A stretch of DNA of 49,913 nt, taken from positions 1 through 49,913 of the forward strand of contig RECP01000067.1 in assembly GCA_007693945.1 (NCBI GenBank). The letters run 5' to 3'. Each line of letters starts with the position of its first letter. The first letter of the stretch is position 1. Origin of the DNA: Spirochaetaceae bacterium (GTDB lineage Bacteria; Spirochaetota; Spirochaetia; DSM-27196; PWMO01). Shown here piece after piece: positions 15,822 to 24,718 of this stretch. Made by a program: the position numbers and the translations under genes. The notes beneath the pieces were generated by a model that was not told where the DNA came from, did no database searches, and saw only the letters and a list, made by a program, of their open reading frames with translations.

Positions 15822-16679
15822 ATGAACGACACGCGCGTGTGCAATAGCATTACGGCCCTGATGGCAGGAACGATGGTCCCACGTGAGGGCTTCCTGCGCG
15901 TGCTTTCGATCCATCAGCGGGCGGTGAATCTGCAACGTTGTGACGCGCGGACGCTGGTGTCTCTGATCAGCGATGCCCGCGATATGGCGCCGACTGCGCT
16001 TCTGCTCAACCGGCTACCGGGCGGATTGGATCGCGGCGCCGTCGCCAGACTGGACAGGTCCTCATTAACCATTGGCGGTGAACGGATCGTCGAATACGGT
16101 GGCGCGCGGTGCTGGAACGGATCGTTGCCGCGCGGAAGCGGGTATCGGCTGACGCCCGAACGCGTCGGCGCCCTGCGCCGCCTTGTGACGCTCCACGGCC
16201 GTCACGGTGGACTGCTTGGACTGCTGCATCCGCAGGCGTGCAACCCGCTCAGCGACTTTGCGCACCGCAAGCTTGCCGCTACCGTTTCCGCAACCGGGGC
16301 CGAGGCGGACCTGTCCACTCTGGTCGGGCTGGGAGTCGGGCTGACACCTTCCGGGGACGACTTCCTGGTCGGTGCAATGCTGGCAGAGGAACTCTGCGAC
16401 CGCTGCGGCGCGGCGCATCGTCGGCTGGACCGCGGGGCGCTGCAGCGCAGGCTGCCTGCCACCACCGCTGCCGGTGAGACTCTGCTGTGCTCCGCGCTCG
16501 AACACCAATTTCCGGCCTACCTGATCCAACTGGCCGATAGAGTGTTCCATTGGTCGGCGGATAATACCTTCCCTGAGCGGCGTTCCATGGCATATCTATT
16601 CGATCACGGGCAGACGTCGGGTACCGACAGTGCGGTCGGAGCCGTCTGGTTTCTCTCAAATCTTGCAGCGGATACTTGA
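15822..16679 (+). CDS. DUF2877 protein, AllH (YlbF)-like
   Basis: The 285-residue protein has the DUF2877 signature GLGVGLTPSGDDFLVG at about residues 168-183. In E. coli the DUF2877 protein (YlbF/AllH) acts with FdrA/AllF and the DUF1116 protein YlbE/AllG as oxamate carbamoyltransferase in anaerobic allantoin use. Here the three genes are close but not adjacent, because the NCS2 permease lies between. A second in-frame ATG at 15867 is possible. It is predicted to be transcribed from a leaderless promoter. Assignment to the same complex is inferred from family co-occurrence. Confidence 0.8.
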   Translation: MNDTRVCNSITALMAGTMVPREGFLRVLSIHQRAVNLQRCDARTLVSLISDARDMAPTALLLNRLPGGLDRGAVARLDRSSLTIGGERIVEYGGARCWNGSLPRGSGYRLTPERVGALRRLVTLHGRHGGLLGLLHPQACNPLSDFAHRKLAATVSATGAEADLSTLVGLGVGLTPSGDDFLVGAMLAEELCDRCGAAHRRLDRGALQRRLPATTAAGETLLCSALEHQFPAYLIQLADRVFHWSADNTFPERRSMAYLFDHGQTSGTDSAVGAVWFLSNLAADT

Positions 16680-16703
16680 TTTACCCGCAGTATTGGATAC
16701 AAT
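16676..16703 (+). promoter_or_regulatory. Predicted promoter of the NCS2 permease gene
   Basis: TTGATT (16676-16681), a 16 bp spacer and TACAAT (16698-16703). The -35 overlaps the stop codon of the DUF2877 gene. The leader of about 55 nt contains a small CCGG/CCGG hairpin and an AGGGAG ribosome site. Confidence 0.65.
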
Positions 16704-16765
16704 AGCGCCATCGAACCGGGGTGTGACTCCGGCGGAACAACTTGCTCTAGAGGGAGATGTTACAC

Positions 16766-18034
16766 ATGTCTGATTCGTTGAATGAACCCGTAACCGGCAA
16801 AACTGTCGTACTGGGTCTTCAGCACACCTTCGTTATGTTTGGGGCAACGGTGCTGGTACCGCTGCTCACCGGACTGGATGTAGGTGTTACGCTGTTTGCT
16901 GCTGGTGTGGGTACCTGGATATTTCACATTGTGACGAAGTGGAAGGTGCCGGTGTTTCTGGGAAGCTCGTTCGCGTTCCTGCCGGCACTGTTTGTTATCG
17001 GTGCAAACGAGGGACTGCCCTACGCGCTTGGCGGTATCCTGATCGCCGGGCTCGTGTACGTGCTGGTGGCCATCATCTTCACCTTTGTTTCATCTGACGT
17101 GCTGCACCGCTTGTTGCCCGCCTACATAACCGGCCCGGTGATCATACTGATCGGCATAATCCTGGCACCGGTAGCGATCATGAACGCCACCGACGGTTAC
17201 GTGGGCAACGTTGCAGAACAGATTGGTGTACTCGGCAGCTGGGCAGTTGCGATTTTCACCTTTGGTGCGGCAATCTTCGTCAAGGTTGTGTTCCCCCGTT
17301 GGAATCTGAAATTCTTGTCGCTATTGCCGGTTCTATTGGCGATTATTGCCGGTTATATTCTGTCGGTGATCATCGGGATTGTCGATTTCGGCGGAGTAGC
17401 CGAGGCCAGGTGGTTTGGCATTCCTTCGTTCAGCCTGCCGCAGTTCTCGGCCAGCGCTATCAGCTTCACCGTTCCAATCGCGATCGTGACTATGGTAGAG
17501 CACTTTGGTGACGTTCTGGCTATCGGTAACGTAACCAAGCGCGACTTCATCAAGGATCCGGGCATCAACCGAACCCTGCTCGGAGACGGCCTCGCTACCT
17601 CGTTCTCGGCGCTGATCGGTGGCCCCGCCAACACCACCTACAGTGAGAACACCGGGGCCATTGCGCTGACCGAAGTCTACAATCCATGGGTCATGCGTAT
17701 TGCGGCGCTGTCCGCGATTATACTCTCGCTGATTCCGAAGTTCACCGCGCTCATCGCAACGGTGCCCGCTCCGGTGATTGGTGGTATCTCTATCCTTTTG
17801 TTCGGTATGATCAGCTCGATTGGCGTCAAGAATATGGTTGATGCCAAGGTGGACATGGACGATCCCAAGAAGCTGATGATTGTCGCTGCGATGCTGGTTC
17901 TGGGACTGGGGACCGCGGCGGCCGAGGTTGATTTGGCATTCGGCATGTTCTCGTTTGGCGGTTTGGGACTGGCTGCGATTGCCGGTATCCTGCTCAACGT
18001 GATTCTGAACCCCGAAAGCGTGAAGAAAGGCTGA
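16766..18034 (+). CDS. NCS2-family uracil/xanthine permease
   Basis: This 422-residue nucleobase permease has the NCS2 layout of fourteen helices. It shows the QH motif near the start (GLQHTFVMFGATVLVP) and the GGPANTTYSENTGAIALTEVYNP segment carrying the substrate-binding Glu, closest to UraA-type uracil permeases. AGGGAG (16751-16756) favours the ATG at 16766 over 16757. Its position inside the DUF2877-FdrA cluster suggests it imports the base whose ureide is processed there. Uracil is the family default; xanthine or a related ring is also possible. Confidence 0.88.
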   Translation: MSDSLNEPVTGKTVVLGLQHTFVMFGATVLVPLLTGLDVGVTLFAAGVGTWIFHIVTKWKVPVFLGSSFAFLPALFVIGANEGLPYALGGILIAGLVYVLVAIIFTFVSSDVLHRLLPAYITGPVIILIGIILAPVAIMNATDGYVGNVAEQIGVLGSWAVAIFTFGAAIFVKVVFPRWNLKFLSLLPVLLAIIAGYILSVIIGIVDFGGVAEARWFGIPSFSLPQFSASAISFTVPIAIVTMVEHFGDVLAIGNVTKRDFIKDPGINRTLLGDGLATSFSALIGGPANTTYSENTGAIALTEVYNPWVMRIAALSAIILSLIPKFTALIATVPAPVIGGISILLFGMISSIGVKNMVDAKVDMDDPKKLMIVAAMLVLGLGTAAAEVDLAFGMFSFGGLGLAAIAGILLNVILNPESVKKG

Positions 18035-18035
18035 T

Positions 18036-18066
18036 CCGCATCCTGCAACTCCGTTGCAGGATGCGG
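18036..18066 (+). terminator. Long hairpin after the NCS2 permease gene
   Basis: Perfect 13-base arms CCGCATCCTGCAA / TTGCAGGATGCGG with a 5-base loop begin 1 bp after the stop codon. There is no U-run, so it may stabilise the mRNA end more than terminate it. Confidence 0.65.
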
Positions 18067-18085
18067 CCGGTAGTGATTCTGCTGC

Positions 18086-18119
18086 AAGAGCCTTCATCGT
18101 GGATACGATGAAGGCTCTT
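18086..18119 (+). terminator. Second hairpin after the NCS2 permease gene
   Basis: Perfect 15-base arms AAGAGCCTTCATCGT / ACGATGAAGGCTCTT with a 4-base loop, followed by CGTGCTTTG. Together with the hairpin 20 bp upstream it separates the permease from the fdrA operon. The U-tract is weak. Confidence 0.65.
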
Positions 18120-18180
18120 CGTGCTTTGGTGTGGCGGGGCACGCGAACAGTTTCCAGAGCTGACAGCCGGCACGGCTTCT

Positions 18181-18208
18181 TTGACAACCGGGATAGAGGT
18201 GGTATAAT
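18181..18208 (+). promoter_or_regulatory. Consensus sigma70 promoter of the fdrA operon
   Basis: A perfect TTGACA (18181-18186) and perfect TATAAT (18203-18208) are separated by 16 bp. The eleven bases TTGACAACCGG recur exactly in the GH4 promoter at 26171. The leader is about 55 nt. Confidence 0.85.
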
Positions 18209-18270
18209 AGCGGCCTGCACGGGTATTGACGTATGTATCCCACATCGTGGCGATTTCAGGAGTGAAGATC

Positions 18271-19818
18271 GTGAAGCGAATTATCGTCCGCAAGGACTCC
18301 TACTATGATTCGGTCTTTCTTATGCTGATCAATCAGGGGGTGAAGGATGCTGACGGCGTAACCGAGGCGGTAGTCGCGATGGGTACCGACATGAACCGCG
18401 ATCTGCTCAAGGACATGAGCCTCAGTAATGCGGATGTCGAATCGGCAACCGCCAATGACCTTATCATCGCCCTCGACGGGGCCTCCGAAGAGGCGCTCGA
18501 CAACGCGGAGAAGACCGTCGATACGCTGTTGAAGAAGAAAAGCAGCGGCAATCAACAGCTGTTTCGGCCCACCAGCCTGTCGGCGGCAATCGAGGTAGTG
18601 CCGGGTGCCAATCTGGCACTGTTGTCGATTCCCGGCAGGTACGTCGCCCGTGAGGCGCGCAAAGCGCTCGAGAACGGTCTGCATGTGATGATTTTCTCCG
18701 ATAACGTTCCGCTCGAGGATGAAATCCGGTTGAAGAAGCTGGCGCGTGACAAGGGACTGCTGTTGATGGGGCCTGACTGCGGTACCGCGATCATCAATGG
18801 AAAACCGCTGGCGTTTGCCAATGTCGTCAAGCACGGCACTATCGGTATCGTGGCTGCGTCCGGGTCAGGCCTGCAGGAGCTCACCTGCTGCATCGACAAG
18901 GCGGGTGGCGGCGTTTCACAGGCAATCGGCACCGGCGGCCGCGACGTCAGACGGGAAGTCGGCGGTGTAACAATGTTGATGGGCATCGAGGCCCTGGGAG
19001 CTGATCCCGGGACCGCGGTAATCAGCATCATCTCCAAGCCACCGGCAGAGTCGGTGGTTGACGCCGCCATCGAAGCGCTCAGGCAGACCGGCAAGCCTGC
19101 GGTGGTGCATTTCATCGGCGCGCGACGGCGTGAAGATGAGGGGTGTATCCGCTTCGCACCCAGTCTGGAGGATGCCGCACATATCGCGGTGGAGCTCACG
19201 GGAGACGCCGCGCATAGCGCTGCCGACTTCTCGCTGCCCGAGTCCGATATCGACACGATCGTCCAGGCTGAGAGTGAAGCGATCGGTCGGCGGCAGAGGT
19301 ACCTGCGGGGACTGTTTGCCGGCGGCACCCTGGCAGAGGAAGCGCTGTTTGTTCTGCAACCGACTCTCGGCACCATCTATTCCAACGTCCATCCCGATCA
19401 GAACTGTCGTCTGGAAGACCCGACGGTTTCGCGCGAGCACACCATCATCGACCTCGGTGACGACACGTTCACCGAAGGACGACCGCATCCGATGATCGAC
19501 GTTTCGATTCGCACCGGGCAGCTGGAGAAGGAACTTCAGAACGGCGAGATGGCACTGCTGTTGCTTGACTTTGTGCTGGGCTACGGTGCACACGGTGATC
19601 CGGCCGGAGCGATGGCGGACGCCATACGGGCGGCCAGGAGCGCGGCACACGACGCAGGCGGGTATCTGCCGGTGATAGCGTCGGTAACCGGTACCGACCG
19701 GGACCCGCAGAACCTGACGTTGCAGAGACAGAAGCTTGAGGATGCCGGCTGCGTGGTAATGCCGTCCAACGCTCAGGCGGCACGCCTGGCGGCCAGGATC
19801 ATGGAGAAGGTGGGATAG
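18271..19818 (+). CDS. fdrA: FdrA (AllF)-like acyl-CoA synthetase-fold protein
   Basis: FdrA has the succinyl-CoA synthetase alpha/beta-like fold. In E. coli it is a subunit of oxamate carbamoyltransferase, which exchanges oxalurate and phosphate with oxamate and carbamoyl phosphate. The 515-residue protein begins VKRIIVRKDSYYDSVFLM, the usual FdrA start, so GTG 18271 is chosen (AGGAG eight bases upstream). The nucleotide-fold segments LLMGPDCGTAI and GIVAASGSGLQEL are clear, followed by GTGGRDVRREVGG and the C-terminal DFVLGYG. It is the first gene of a five-gene co-directional run ending at 24713. Confidence 0.9.
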   Translation: MKRIIVRKDSYYDSVFLMLINQGVKDADGVTEAVVAMGTDMNRDLLKDMSLSNADVESATANDLIIALDGASEEALDNAEKTVDTLLKKKSSGNQQLFRPTSLSAAIEVVPGANLALLSIPGRYVAREARKALENGLHVMIFSDNVPLEDEIRLKKLARDKGLLLMGPDCGTAIINGKPLAFANVVKHGTIGIVAASGSGLQELTCCIDKAGGGVSQAIGTGGRDVRREVGGVTMLMGIEALGADPGTAVISIISKPPAESVVDAAIEALRQTGKPAVVHFIGARRREDEGCIRFAPSLEDAAHIAVELTGDAAHSAADFSLPESDIDTIVQAESEAIGRRQRYLRGLFAGGTLAEEALFVLQPTLGTIYSNVHPDQNCRLEDPTVSREHTIIDLGDDTFTEGRPHPMIDVSIRTGQLEKELQNGEMALLLLDFVLGYGAHGDPAGAMADAIRAARSAAHDAGGYLPVIASVTGTDRDPQNLTLQRQKLEDAGCVVMPSNAQAARLAARIMEKVG

Positions 19819-19821
19819 CCT

Positions 19822-21255
19822 ATGGGTATCAACAGAATCAACGAACTGTTCGCCGCCGAGCTCAAGGTAGTCAATCTGGGGCTGGAAGAGTTTGCCACTT
19901 CGGTGCAGCGGGAGGGCGCCGATGCGGTCCAGGTGGACTGGAAGCCACCGGCCGGAGGCGATCAACGCATCGTGTCGCTGCTCGATCGTGTCGAGAGTAA
20001 TCCCGAACTGCAGCGTGATCGGGCCAACGATGAAGCCGTGGAGCGGTTGATGAAGGGCAAGCCGACTCTGGTAGATATAGGAATAGCCTCCGACGTGGTC
20101 CCCGGAATGCACCGCACACTGGTGCTGCACTCCGGCCCCCCGGTCAGCTGGGAGCGGATGGCCGGCCCGGTGCGCGGTGCGGTCATCGGTGGGCTGATCT
20201 ACGAAGGACTGGCCGGCGACGCCGCGGAGGCCGAGGAACTGGCCGCCTCCGGCGATATCGAATACGCTCCGTGCCACCATCACGACGCGGTCGGACCGAT
20301 GGCGGGCATTATGACTGCTGGCATGCCGGTCTGGATTGTGAAGAACGAGACGTTCGGCAATGCTGCCTACTGCACGCTGAACGAGGGGTTGGGCAAGGTG
20401 TTGCGGTACGGGGCCAACTCCCGGGAAGTGATCGAGCGGCTGAAGTGGATGGAAACCGTGCTGGCTCCCATTCTCAAGGCCGGACTGCAGCTGCACGGTC
20501 CGATCGACATGAAGAACCTGATTGCGCAAGTGCTGCAGATGGGCGACGAAGGGCACAACCGGAACCGTGCCGGGACCTCGCTCTTGATCCGTGAGCTGGC
20601 TCCGTACCTGGTAATGCTCGATCGTGACAGGAGCGAAGTGAGTGAAGTGCTCAAGTTCATGCACACCAACGACCATTTCTTTCTCAACCTGACCATGCCG
20701 TCGTGTAAGGCGGCAATCGATGCGGCACGCGATATCGAGGGCAGTTCCATGATCGTAGCCATGGCGCGTAACGGAACCGAGTTTGGTATTCGCGTCTCGG
20801 GCCTCGGTGACCTCTGGTTCACGGGGCCGGCATCAAAGGTCGACGGGCTCTATCTGCCCGGTTTCTCCGAGCAGGACGCCGCGCGGGATGTCGGTGACTC
20901 GGTCATTACGGAGACCGGCGGCATCGGCGGGTTTGCGATGGCGGCGGCGCCTGCGATCGTCAAGTTTGTTGGTGGAACGCCGCAGGACGCGCTCAACTTT
21001 ACCCGGCGTATGTACGATATCACCCTGCGCGAGAACGATACGTACCAGATTCCGGCGCTCGACTTTCGCGGCACACCGACCGGCATCGATCTGTTCAAAA
21101 TCATCGAGACCGGAGTTCTGCCGGCCATCAATACCGGAATCGCACACAAAGATCCGGGTGTCGGGATGGTCGGAGCCGGGTTGGTGAAGCCTCCGGTTTC
21201 GTGCTTCCACGACGCATTCCAGGCCTACGCAGAACGGTACGGCGTGCAACCATAG
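19822..21255 (+). CDS. DUF1116 protein, AllG (YlbE)-like
   Basis: The 477-residue protein belongs to the DUF1116 family, the constant neighbour of FdrA. In E. coli the counterpart (YlbE/AllG) is broken in some strains and is needed for oxamate carbamoyltransferase activity. Recognisable segments are VVPGMHRTLVLHSGPPVSWERM near residue 100, MGDEGHNRNRAGTSLL near residue 240 and ETGGIGGFAMAAAPAIVKFVGG near residue 370. No signal peptide or membrane segment is seen. It starts 3 bp after fdrA, so the two are almost certainly co-translated. The catalytic residues are not known to me. Confidence 0.88.
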   Translation: MGINRINELFAAELKVVNLGLEEFATSVQREGADAVQVDWKPPAGGDQRIVSLLDRVESNPELQRDRANDEAVERLMKGKPTLVDIGIASDVVPGMHRTLVLHSGPPVSWERMAGPVRGAVIGGLIYEGLAGDAAEAEELAASGDIEYAPCHHHDAVGPMAGIMTAGMPVWIVKNETFGNAAYCTLNEGLGKVLRYGANSREVIERLKWMETVLAPILKAGLQLHGPIDMKNLIAQVLQMGDEGHNRNRAGTSLLIRELAPYLVMLDRDRSEVSEVLKFMHTNDHFFLNLTMPSCKAAIDAARDIEGSSMIVAMARNGTEFGIRVSGLGDLWFTGPASKVDGLYLPGFSEQDAARDVGDSVITETGGIGGFAMAAAPAIVKFVGGTPQDALNFTRRMYDITLRENDTYQIPALDFRGTPTGIDLFKIIETGVLPAINTGIAHKDPGVGMVGAGLVKPPVSCFHDAFQAYAERYGVQP

Positions 21256-21294
21256 CAACCCGTCAATCCATATCACTTTGAGGAGGAGACATAT

Positions 21295-22167
21295 ATGAAA
21301 GCAATCGATTTGAGTATTCCCTTGGGTATTGGTACCCCGCCCTGGCCGACCTATGAGCCGCTTCAGGTGAAGTACTTCAAGCGCCTTGCTCCCAACGGAG
21401 CCAACGGCCAGCTTGTTACCCACTCCAACCACGTTGGAACGCACCTCGACGGGGAGATACACTTCCACACCCCCGGTCGCGATATGGCGAGTTTGCCGAT
21501 GGACTATCTGATGCACGAAGGGGCCATCGTCGACCTGTCGGACGCCGCCGGCGACTACGACATCTATACCTCACAGATGGTCGAGGAGCGGGTCGAGGTC
21601 AAAGAGGGTGACATTCTGATCATCAATACCGGGTACCACCGATACGGATGGGATCAGCCGAACGCCGATGAGATCCGCTACATGGTCAAGCACCCCGGGC
21701 CGGACCGCGAGTTTGCCGAGTGGGCCAAGAAGAAGAAGCTGCGCTGGATCGGAGTTGACTGCGGCAGCGCCGATCATCCCATGAACACCAAAATTCGTGA
21801 CTGGATGCCTCGCCAGGCGCAGGAGTGCGACGCGTATTTCCAGCAGAAGTACGGCAAGAAGCTGGCAGAGATCTTCACCGACGACAAGTACCAGCTGATG
21901 CATCTCGAGATGTTCAATCACAGCATCGTTCACGCCGAGTGTGTTGGTGGTGACGTCGACCTGCTGCTCAATCAGCGGGCCGTGATCGGTTGCTTCCCAT
22001 GGCGGTTCGTTGACGGTGAGGCAAGCATCGCGCGCATCGTGGCGTTCGTTGAAGACGACCGGTACGAGCAGCTGATGCAGAAGAAGGCCAAATGCACGCT
22101 GACCAGACACGGCGACGTATCGATTGCCGATAACCCGTGGCTGGCCGAAGAAGCACGCAGGAAGTAG
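21295..22167 (+). CDS. Cyclase-family (kynurenine formamidase/isatin hydrolase-like) metal hydrolase
   Basis: This 290-residue protein is in PF04199, metal-dependent amide-hydrolysing enzymes that include kynurenine formamidase and isatin hydrolase. The metal-binding signature appears as HSNHVGTHLDGEIHFH (H-x-G-T-H-x-D-x-x-x-H, about residues 43-58), with a further HLEMFNHSIVHAEC segment. GAGGAG precedes ATG 21295. In the operon it is the likely opener of a cyclic or N-acyl amide before the FdrA step. The residue count is slightly above the 210-260 usual for the family because of an insertion after residue 150. Confidence 0.82.
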   Translation: MKAIDLSIPLGIGTPPWPTYEPLQVKYFKRLAPNGANGQLVTHSNHVGTHLDGEIHFHTPGRDMASLPMDYLMHEGAIVDLSDAAGDYDIYTSQMVEERVEVKEGDILIINTGYHRYGWDQPNADEIRYMVKHPGPDREFAEWAKKKKLRWIGVDCGSADHPMNTKIRDWMPRQAQECDAYFQQKYGKKLAEIFTDDKYQLMHLEMFNHSIVHAECVGGDVDLLLNQRAVIGCFPWRFVDGEASIARIVAFVEDDRYEQLMQKKAKCTLTRHGDVSIADNPWLAEEARRK

Positions 22168-22182
22168 CGTGGAGCTGCAGCG

Positions 22183-23373
22183 ATGAGTAAGCCTCTTGCC
22201 GGGGTCCGGGTGCTGGACCTCACCCGAGTACTGGCCGGTCCCTTCTGTACCATGATCCTTCAGGACCTCGGCGCCGAGGTCCTGAAGGTCGAGATCCCGG
22301 GAAAGGGAGACGACTCGCGCAGTTTTGGTCCGTTCAAGAACGAGCGCAGTCTCTACTTCATCAGTATCAACCGCGGCAAGCGCAGTGTCTCGCTCAATCT
22401 CAAGACCGAGAAGGGGCGCGAGATCCTCAAGAGACTGCTCTCTACGCACGATGTGCTGGTCGAGAATTTCCGCCCCGGGGTGATGGAGAAGCTGGCTTTG
22501 GGCTACGACGAACTCAAAGCCGAGTTCCCGCGGCTGATCTATGCCGCCTCGTCGGGATACGGACACACCGGACCGGATTCGACCCGGCCGGCGTACGATA
22601 TACTTGCGCAGGCTGCCGGTGGCCTGATGAGCATCACCGGCTGGCCCGATGGGCCGCCGACGAGAGTCGGCTGCTCGATTGGTGATCTTTCGGCATCGCT
22701 CTACACCGCCATCGGTATCCTGGCGGCGCTCTATCAGCGCACCCTGACCGGTAAAGGCCAAAAGATAGATGTTGCGATGCTCGACTGCCAGGTTTCGCTG
22801 CTGGAGAACGCTCTGGCCCGATACCAGGTGGACGGCAGGAATCCTGAACGCCTCGGCACACGCCACCCTACCATCGCCCCGTTCCAGGCCTACGCCACCC
22901 GGGACAACTACATGGTCGTGGCTATCGGAAATGATGCACTCTGGAAGACGCTGTGCAATGTCATTCGACGCCCTGATCTCATCGATGACGAGCGCTTCCG
23001 CACCAACGGTGACCGTACCCGCAACATCGATCAGATGAACGCTATCCTCGAGGAGGAGTTCCGCGGACGAACGACCGCCGAATGGGAGCGCATTCTTGCT
23101 GATGCCGGATTGCCTCACAGTCAGATCAACGGCATAGACGCGGTACTGAGACATCCCCAGGTACTGGCCAGGAACATGATTGTCGACGTGAGCGACAAGG
23201 TGATCGGTACCGTCAAGATCGCCGGAAACCCGATCAAGATGTCTTCGATCGACGAGGAAGTCTCGCGTCCACCGATGGCGACGGTCGGACAGCACAACGG
23301 CGAGGTCTACGGTGACCTGCTGGGCTACGGTGAGGACGAGATCGAGGCGTTGCGCGAGGAAGGTGTCATTTGA
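22183..23373 (+). CDS. Class III (CaiB/BaiF) CoA-transferase, copy 1
   Basis: The 396-residue family III CoA-transferase begins PLAGVRVLDLTRVLAGPFC and ends with the standard small domain. The nucleophilic Asp that carries the acyl and CoA intermediates is Asp168 in CSIGDLSASLY. The family includes formyl-CoA:oxalate, succinyl-CoA:L-malate and carnitine CoA-transferases, and some racemases; the substrate cannot be fixed by sequence alone. The operon context suggests a short dicarboxylic or oxamic-type acid. The stop overlaps the next start (TTGA), so translation is coupled. Confidence 0.87.
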   Translation: MSKPLAGVRVLDLTRVLAGPFCTMILQDLGAEVLKVEIPGKGDDSRSFGPFKNERSLYFISINRGKRSVSLNLKTEKGREILKRLLSTHDVLVENFRPGVMEKLALGYDELKAEFPRLIYAASSGYGHTGPDSTRPAYDILAQAAGGLMSITGWPDGPPTRVGCSIGDLSASLYTAIGILAALYQRTLTGKGQKIDVAMLDCQVSLLENALARYQVDGRNPERLGTRHPTIAPFQAYATRDNYMVVAIGNDALWKTLCNVIRRPDLIDDERFRTNGDRTRNIDQMNAILEEEFRGRTTAEWERILADAGLPHSQINGIDAVLRHPQVLARNMIVDVSDKVIGTVKIAGNPIKMSSIDEEVSRPPMATVGQHNGEVYGDLLGYGEDEIEALREEGVI

Positions 23374-24713
23374 GTCTTGTGGCTGCGGTTGGAGTCTCCG
23401 AGGCCCTGCAGCGGGTGCGTGAAAGCGCCGATGCTCTGCACGGCGAGATTGAACGCGTACTGACGCGCATAGCCGAGGTGGAGCCGACGGTGCGGGCGTT
23501 CATCGACGAGCCTGAACGCCGGCAGCGTCTGGTGAGCGAAGCAGCGGCCCTGAAGGCTGAGCATTCGGGCAAGCCCCCCCTTCCGCCTCTGTACGGGCTA
23601 CTGGTAGGCGTGAAGGATCTGTTCCGGGTCAACGGCTTCGAGACTCGCGCCGGATCAAGGCTGCCTGCGGAGTTGTTTGTCGGCCAGCAGGCCGGTGCGG
23701 TAACGCGGCTGCTGGATGCCGGAGCGTTGGTTGTCGGCAAGACCGTCACAACTGAGTTCGCCTATTTCACGCCCGGGCCCACGCGCAACCCGTGGAATCC
23801 CGACCACACGCCGGGCGGTTCGAGCAGCGGGTCGGCTGCCGCGGTCGCAGCCGGTCTGTGCCATGCGGCACTCGGTACGCAGACCATCGGCTCCATTATT
23901 CGGCCGGCGGCTTTCTGCGGGATCGTTGGGTACAAGCCGAGTTTCGGCAGGATCAGCACCGCTGGAGTCTTTCCGTTCTCCGTCTCGGCTGACCACGTGG
24001 GAATCCTTACCGCAGATGTCGCCGGCGCCGTTCGACTGGCGAGCGTCCTGTGTCGCCCGTGGAGCCACAAAGCCGTCAAGAGTGAATCCGGAATCACCAG
24101 CCGCGGGCATACCGCTCGGCGCCACCTGATCGGCGTCCCGTCGGAACGTTATCTGGCGCAGGCGGACGCGACAGCCTGTCGATCATTCGAGCGTGCACTT
24201 GCGCGACTTGAGGCCAGCGGGTTCGGTGTGGTGCGATCTGAACTGTTGGACGACATCGATCAGGTCAACGCGGCACACAATGATATGATTGCCGCCGAAT
24301 TTGCGCAGGTACATGCTGCGTTTTTTGACAAGCATCGCAAACGATATAGTGACAAGAGCGTGGAGTTGGTTTTGCGCGGGCGTGACGTGGATTCCGAACG
24401 TCTTGCCCGGACCAGGAAGGGCCGGAGCGTGCTGCGTGAACGCGTGACGCAGGAGTCCAGACGTCTCGGTGTTACGCTATGGGCCAGTCCGGCCACTGCC
24501 TCGGCGGCGCCGCGCGGCATTGAGACGACCGGCAGCCCGGTGCTGAACCTGCCCTGGACGTACGCCGGTCTACCAACGATAACGCTACCGTGTGGCTTCA
24601 GTGACGACCATCTTCCTCTCGGGTTCCAGCTGACCGCGTGTTACGACAACGACGAGCTGTTGTTGCGCCACGCTGCGCAGTTCGAACCACTCGTTAGCCC
24701 GGCTGACGGCTGA
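23370..24713 (+). CDS. Amidase-signature hydrolase
   Basis: The 447-residue enzyme has the Ser-cisSer-Lys triad of the amidase signature family: Lys82 (GVKDLF), Ser151 (GGSSSGSA) and nucleophile Ser175 (TIGSIIRPA). It hydrolyses a carboxamide, possibly the amide released by the FdrA/DUF1116 step (for example oxamate to oxalate); that substrate is inferred. The start codon is TTG at 23370, overlapping the stop of the CoA-transferase, with GAGGAAGG six bases before it; GTG 23379 is an alternative. It is the last gene of the fdrA transcript, ending 5 bp from the end of the convergent gene. Confidence 0.85.
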   Translation: MSLVAAVGVSEALQRVRESADALHGEIERVLTRIAEVEPTVRAFIDEPERRQRLVSEAAALKAEHSGKPPLPPLYGLLVGVKDLFRVNGFETRAGSRLPAELFVGQQAGAVTRLLDAGALVVGKTVTTEFAYFTPGPTRNPWNPDHTPGGSSSGSAAAVAAGLCHAALGTQTIGSIIRPAAFCGIVGYKPSFGRISTAGVFPFSVSADHVGILTADVAGAVRLASVLCRPWSHKAVKSESGITSRGHTARRHLIGVPSERYLAQADATACRSFERALARLEASGFGVVRSELLDDIDQVNAAHNDMIAAEFAQVHAAFFDKHRKRYSDKSVELVLRGRDVDSERLARTRKGRSVLRERVTQESRRLGVTLWASPATASAAPRGIETTGSPVLNLPWTYAGLPTITLPCGFSDDHLPLGFQLTACYDNDELLLRHAAQFEPLVSPADG

Positions 24714-24718
24714 TTGCT

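Noticed and set aside
18916-20676. Minus-strand open frame of 586 codons across fdrA and the DUF1116 gene
   Set aside because: It spans two real genes antisense and is rich in His, Arg and Gln as expected for complementary reading of GC-rich coding DNA.
21571-23295. Minus-strand open frame of 574 codons across the cyclase and CoA-transferase genes
   Set aside because: Same antisense effect; both plus-strand genes carry catalytic motifs and ribosome sites.
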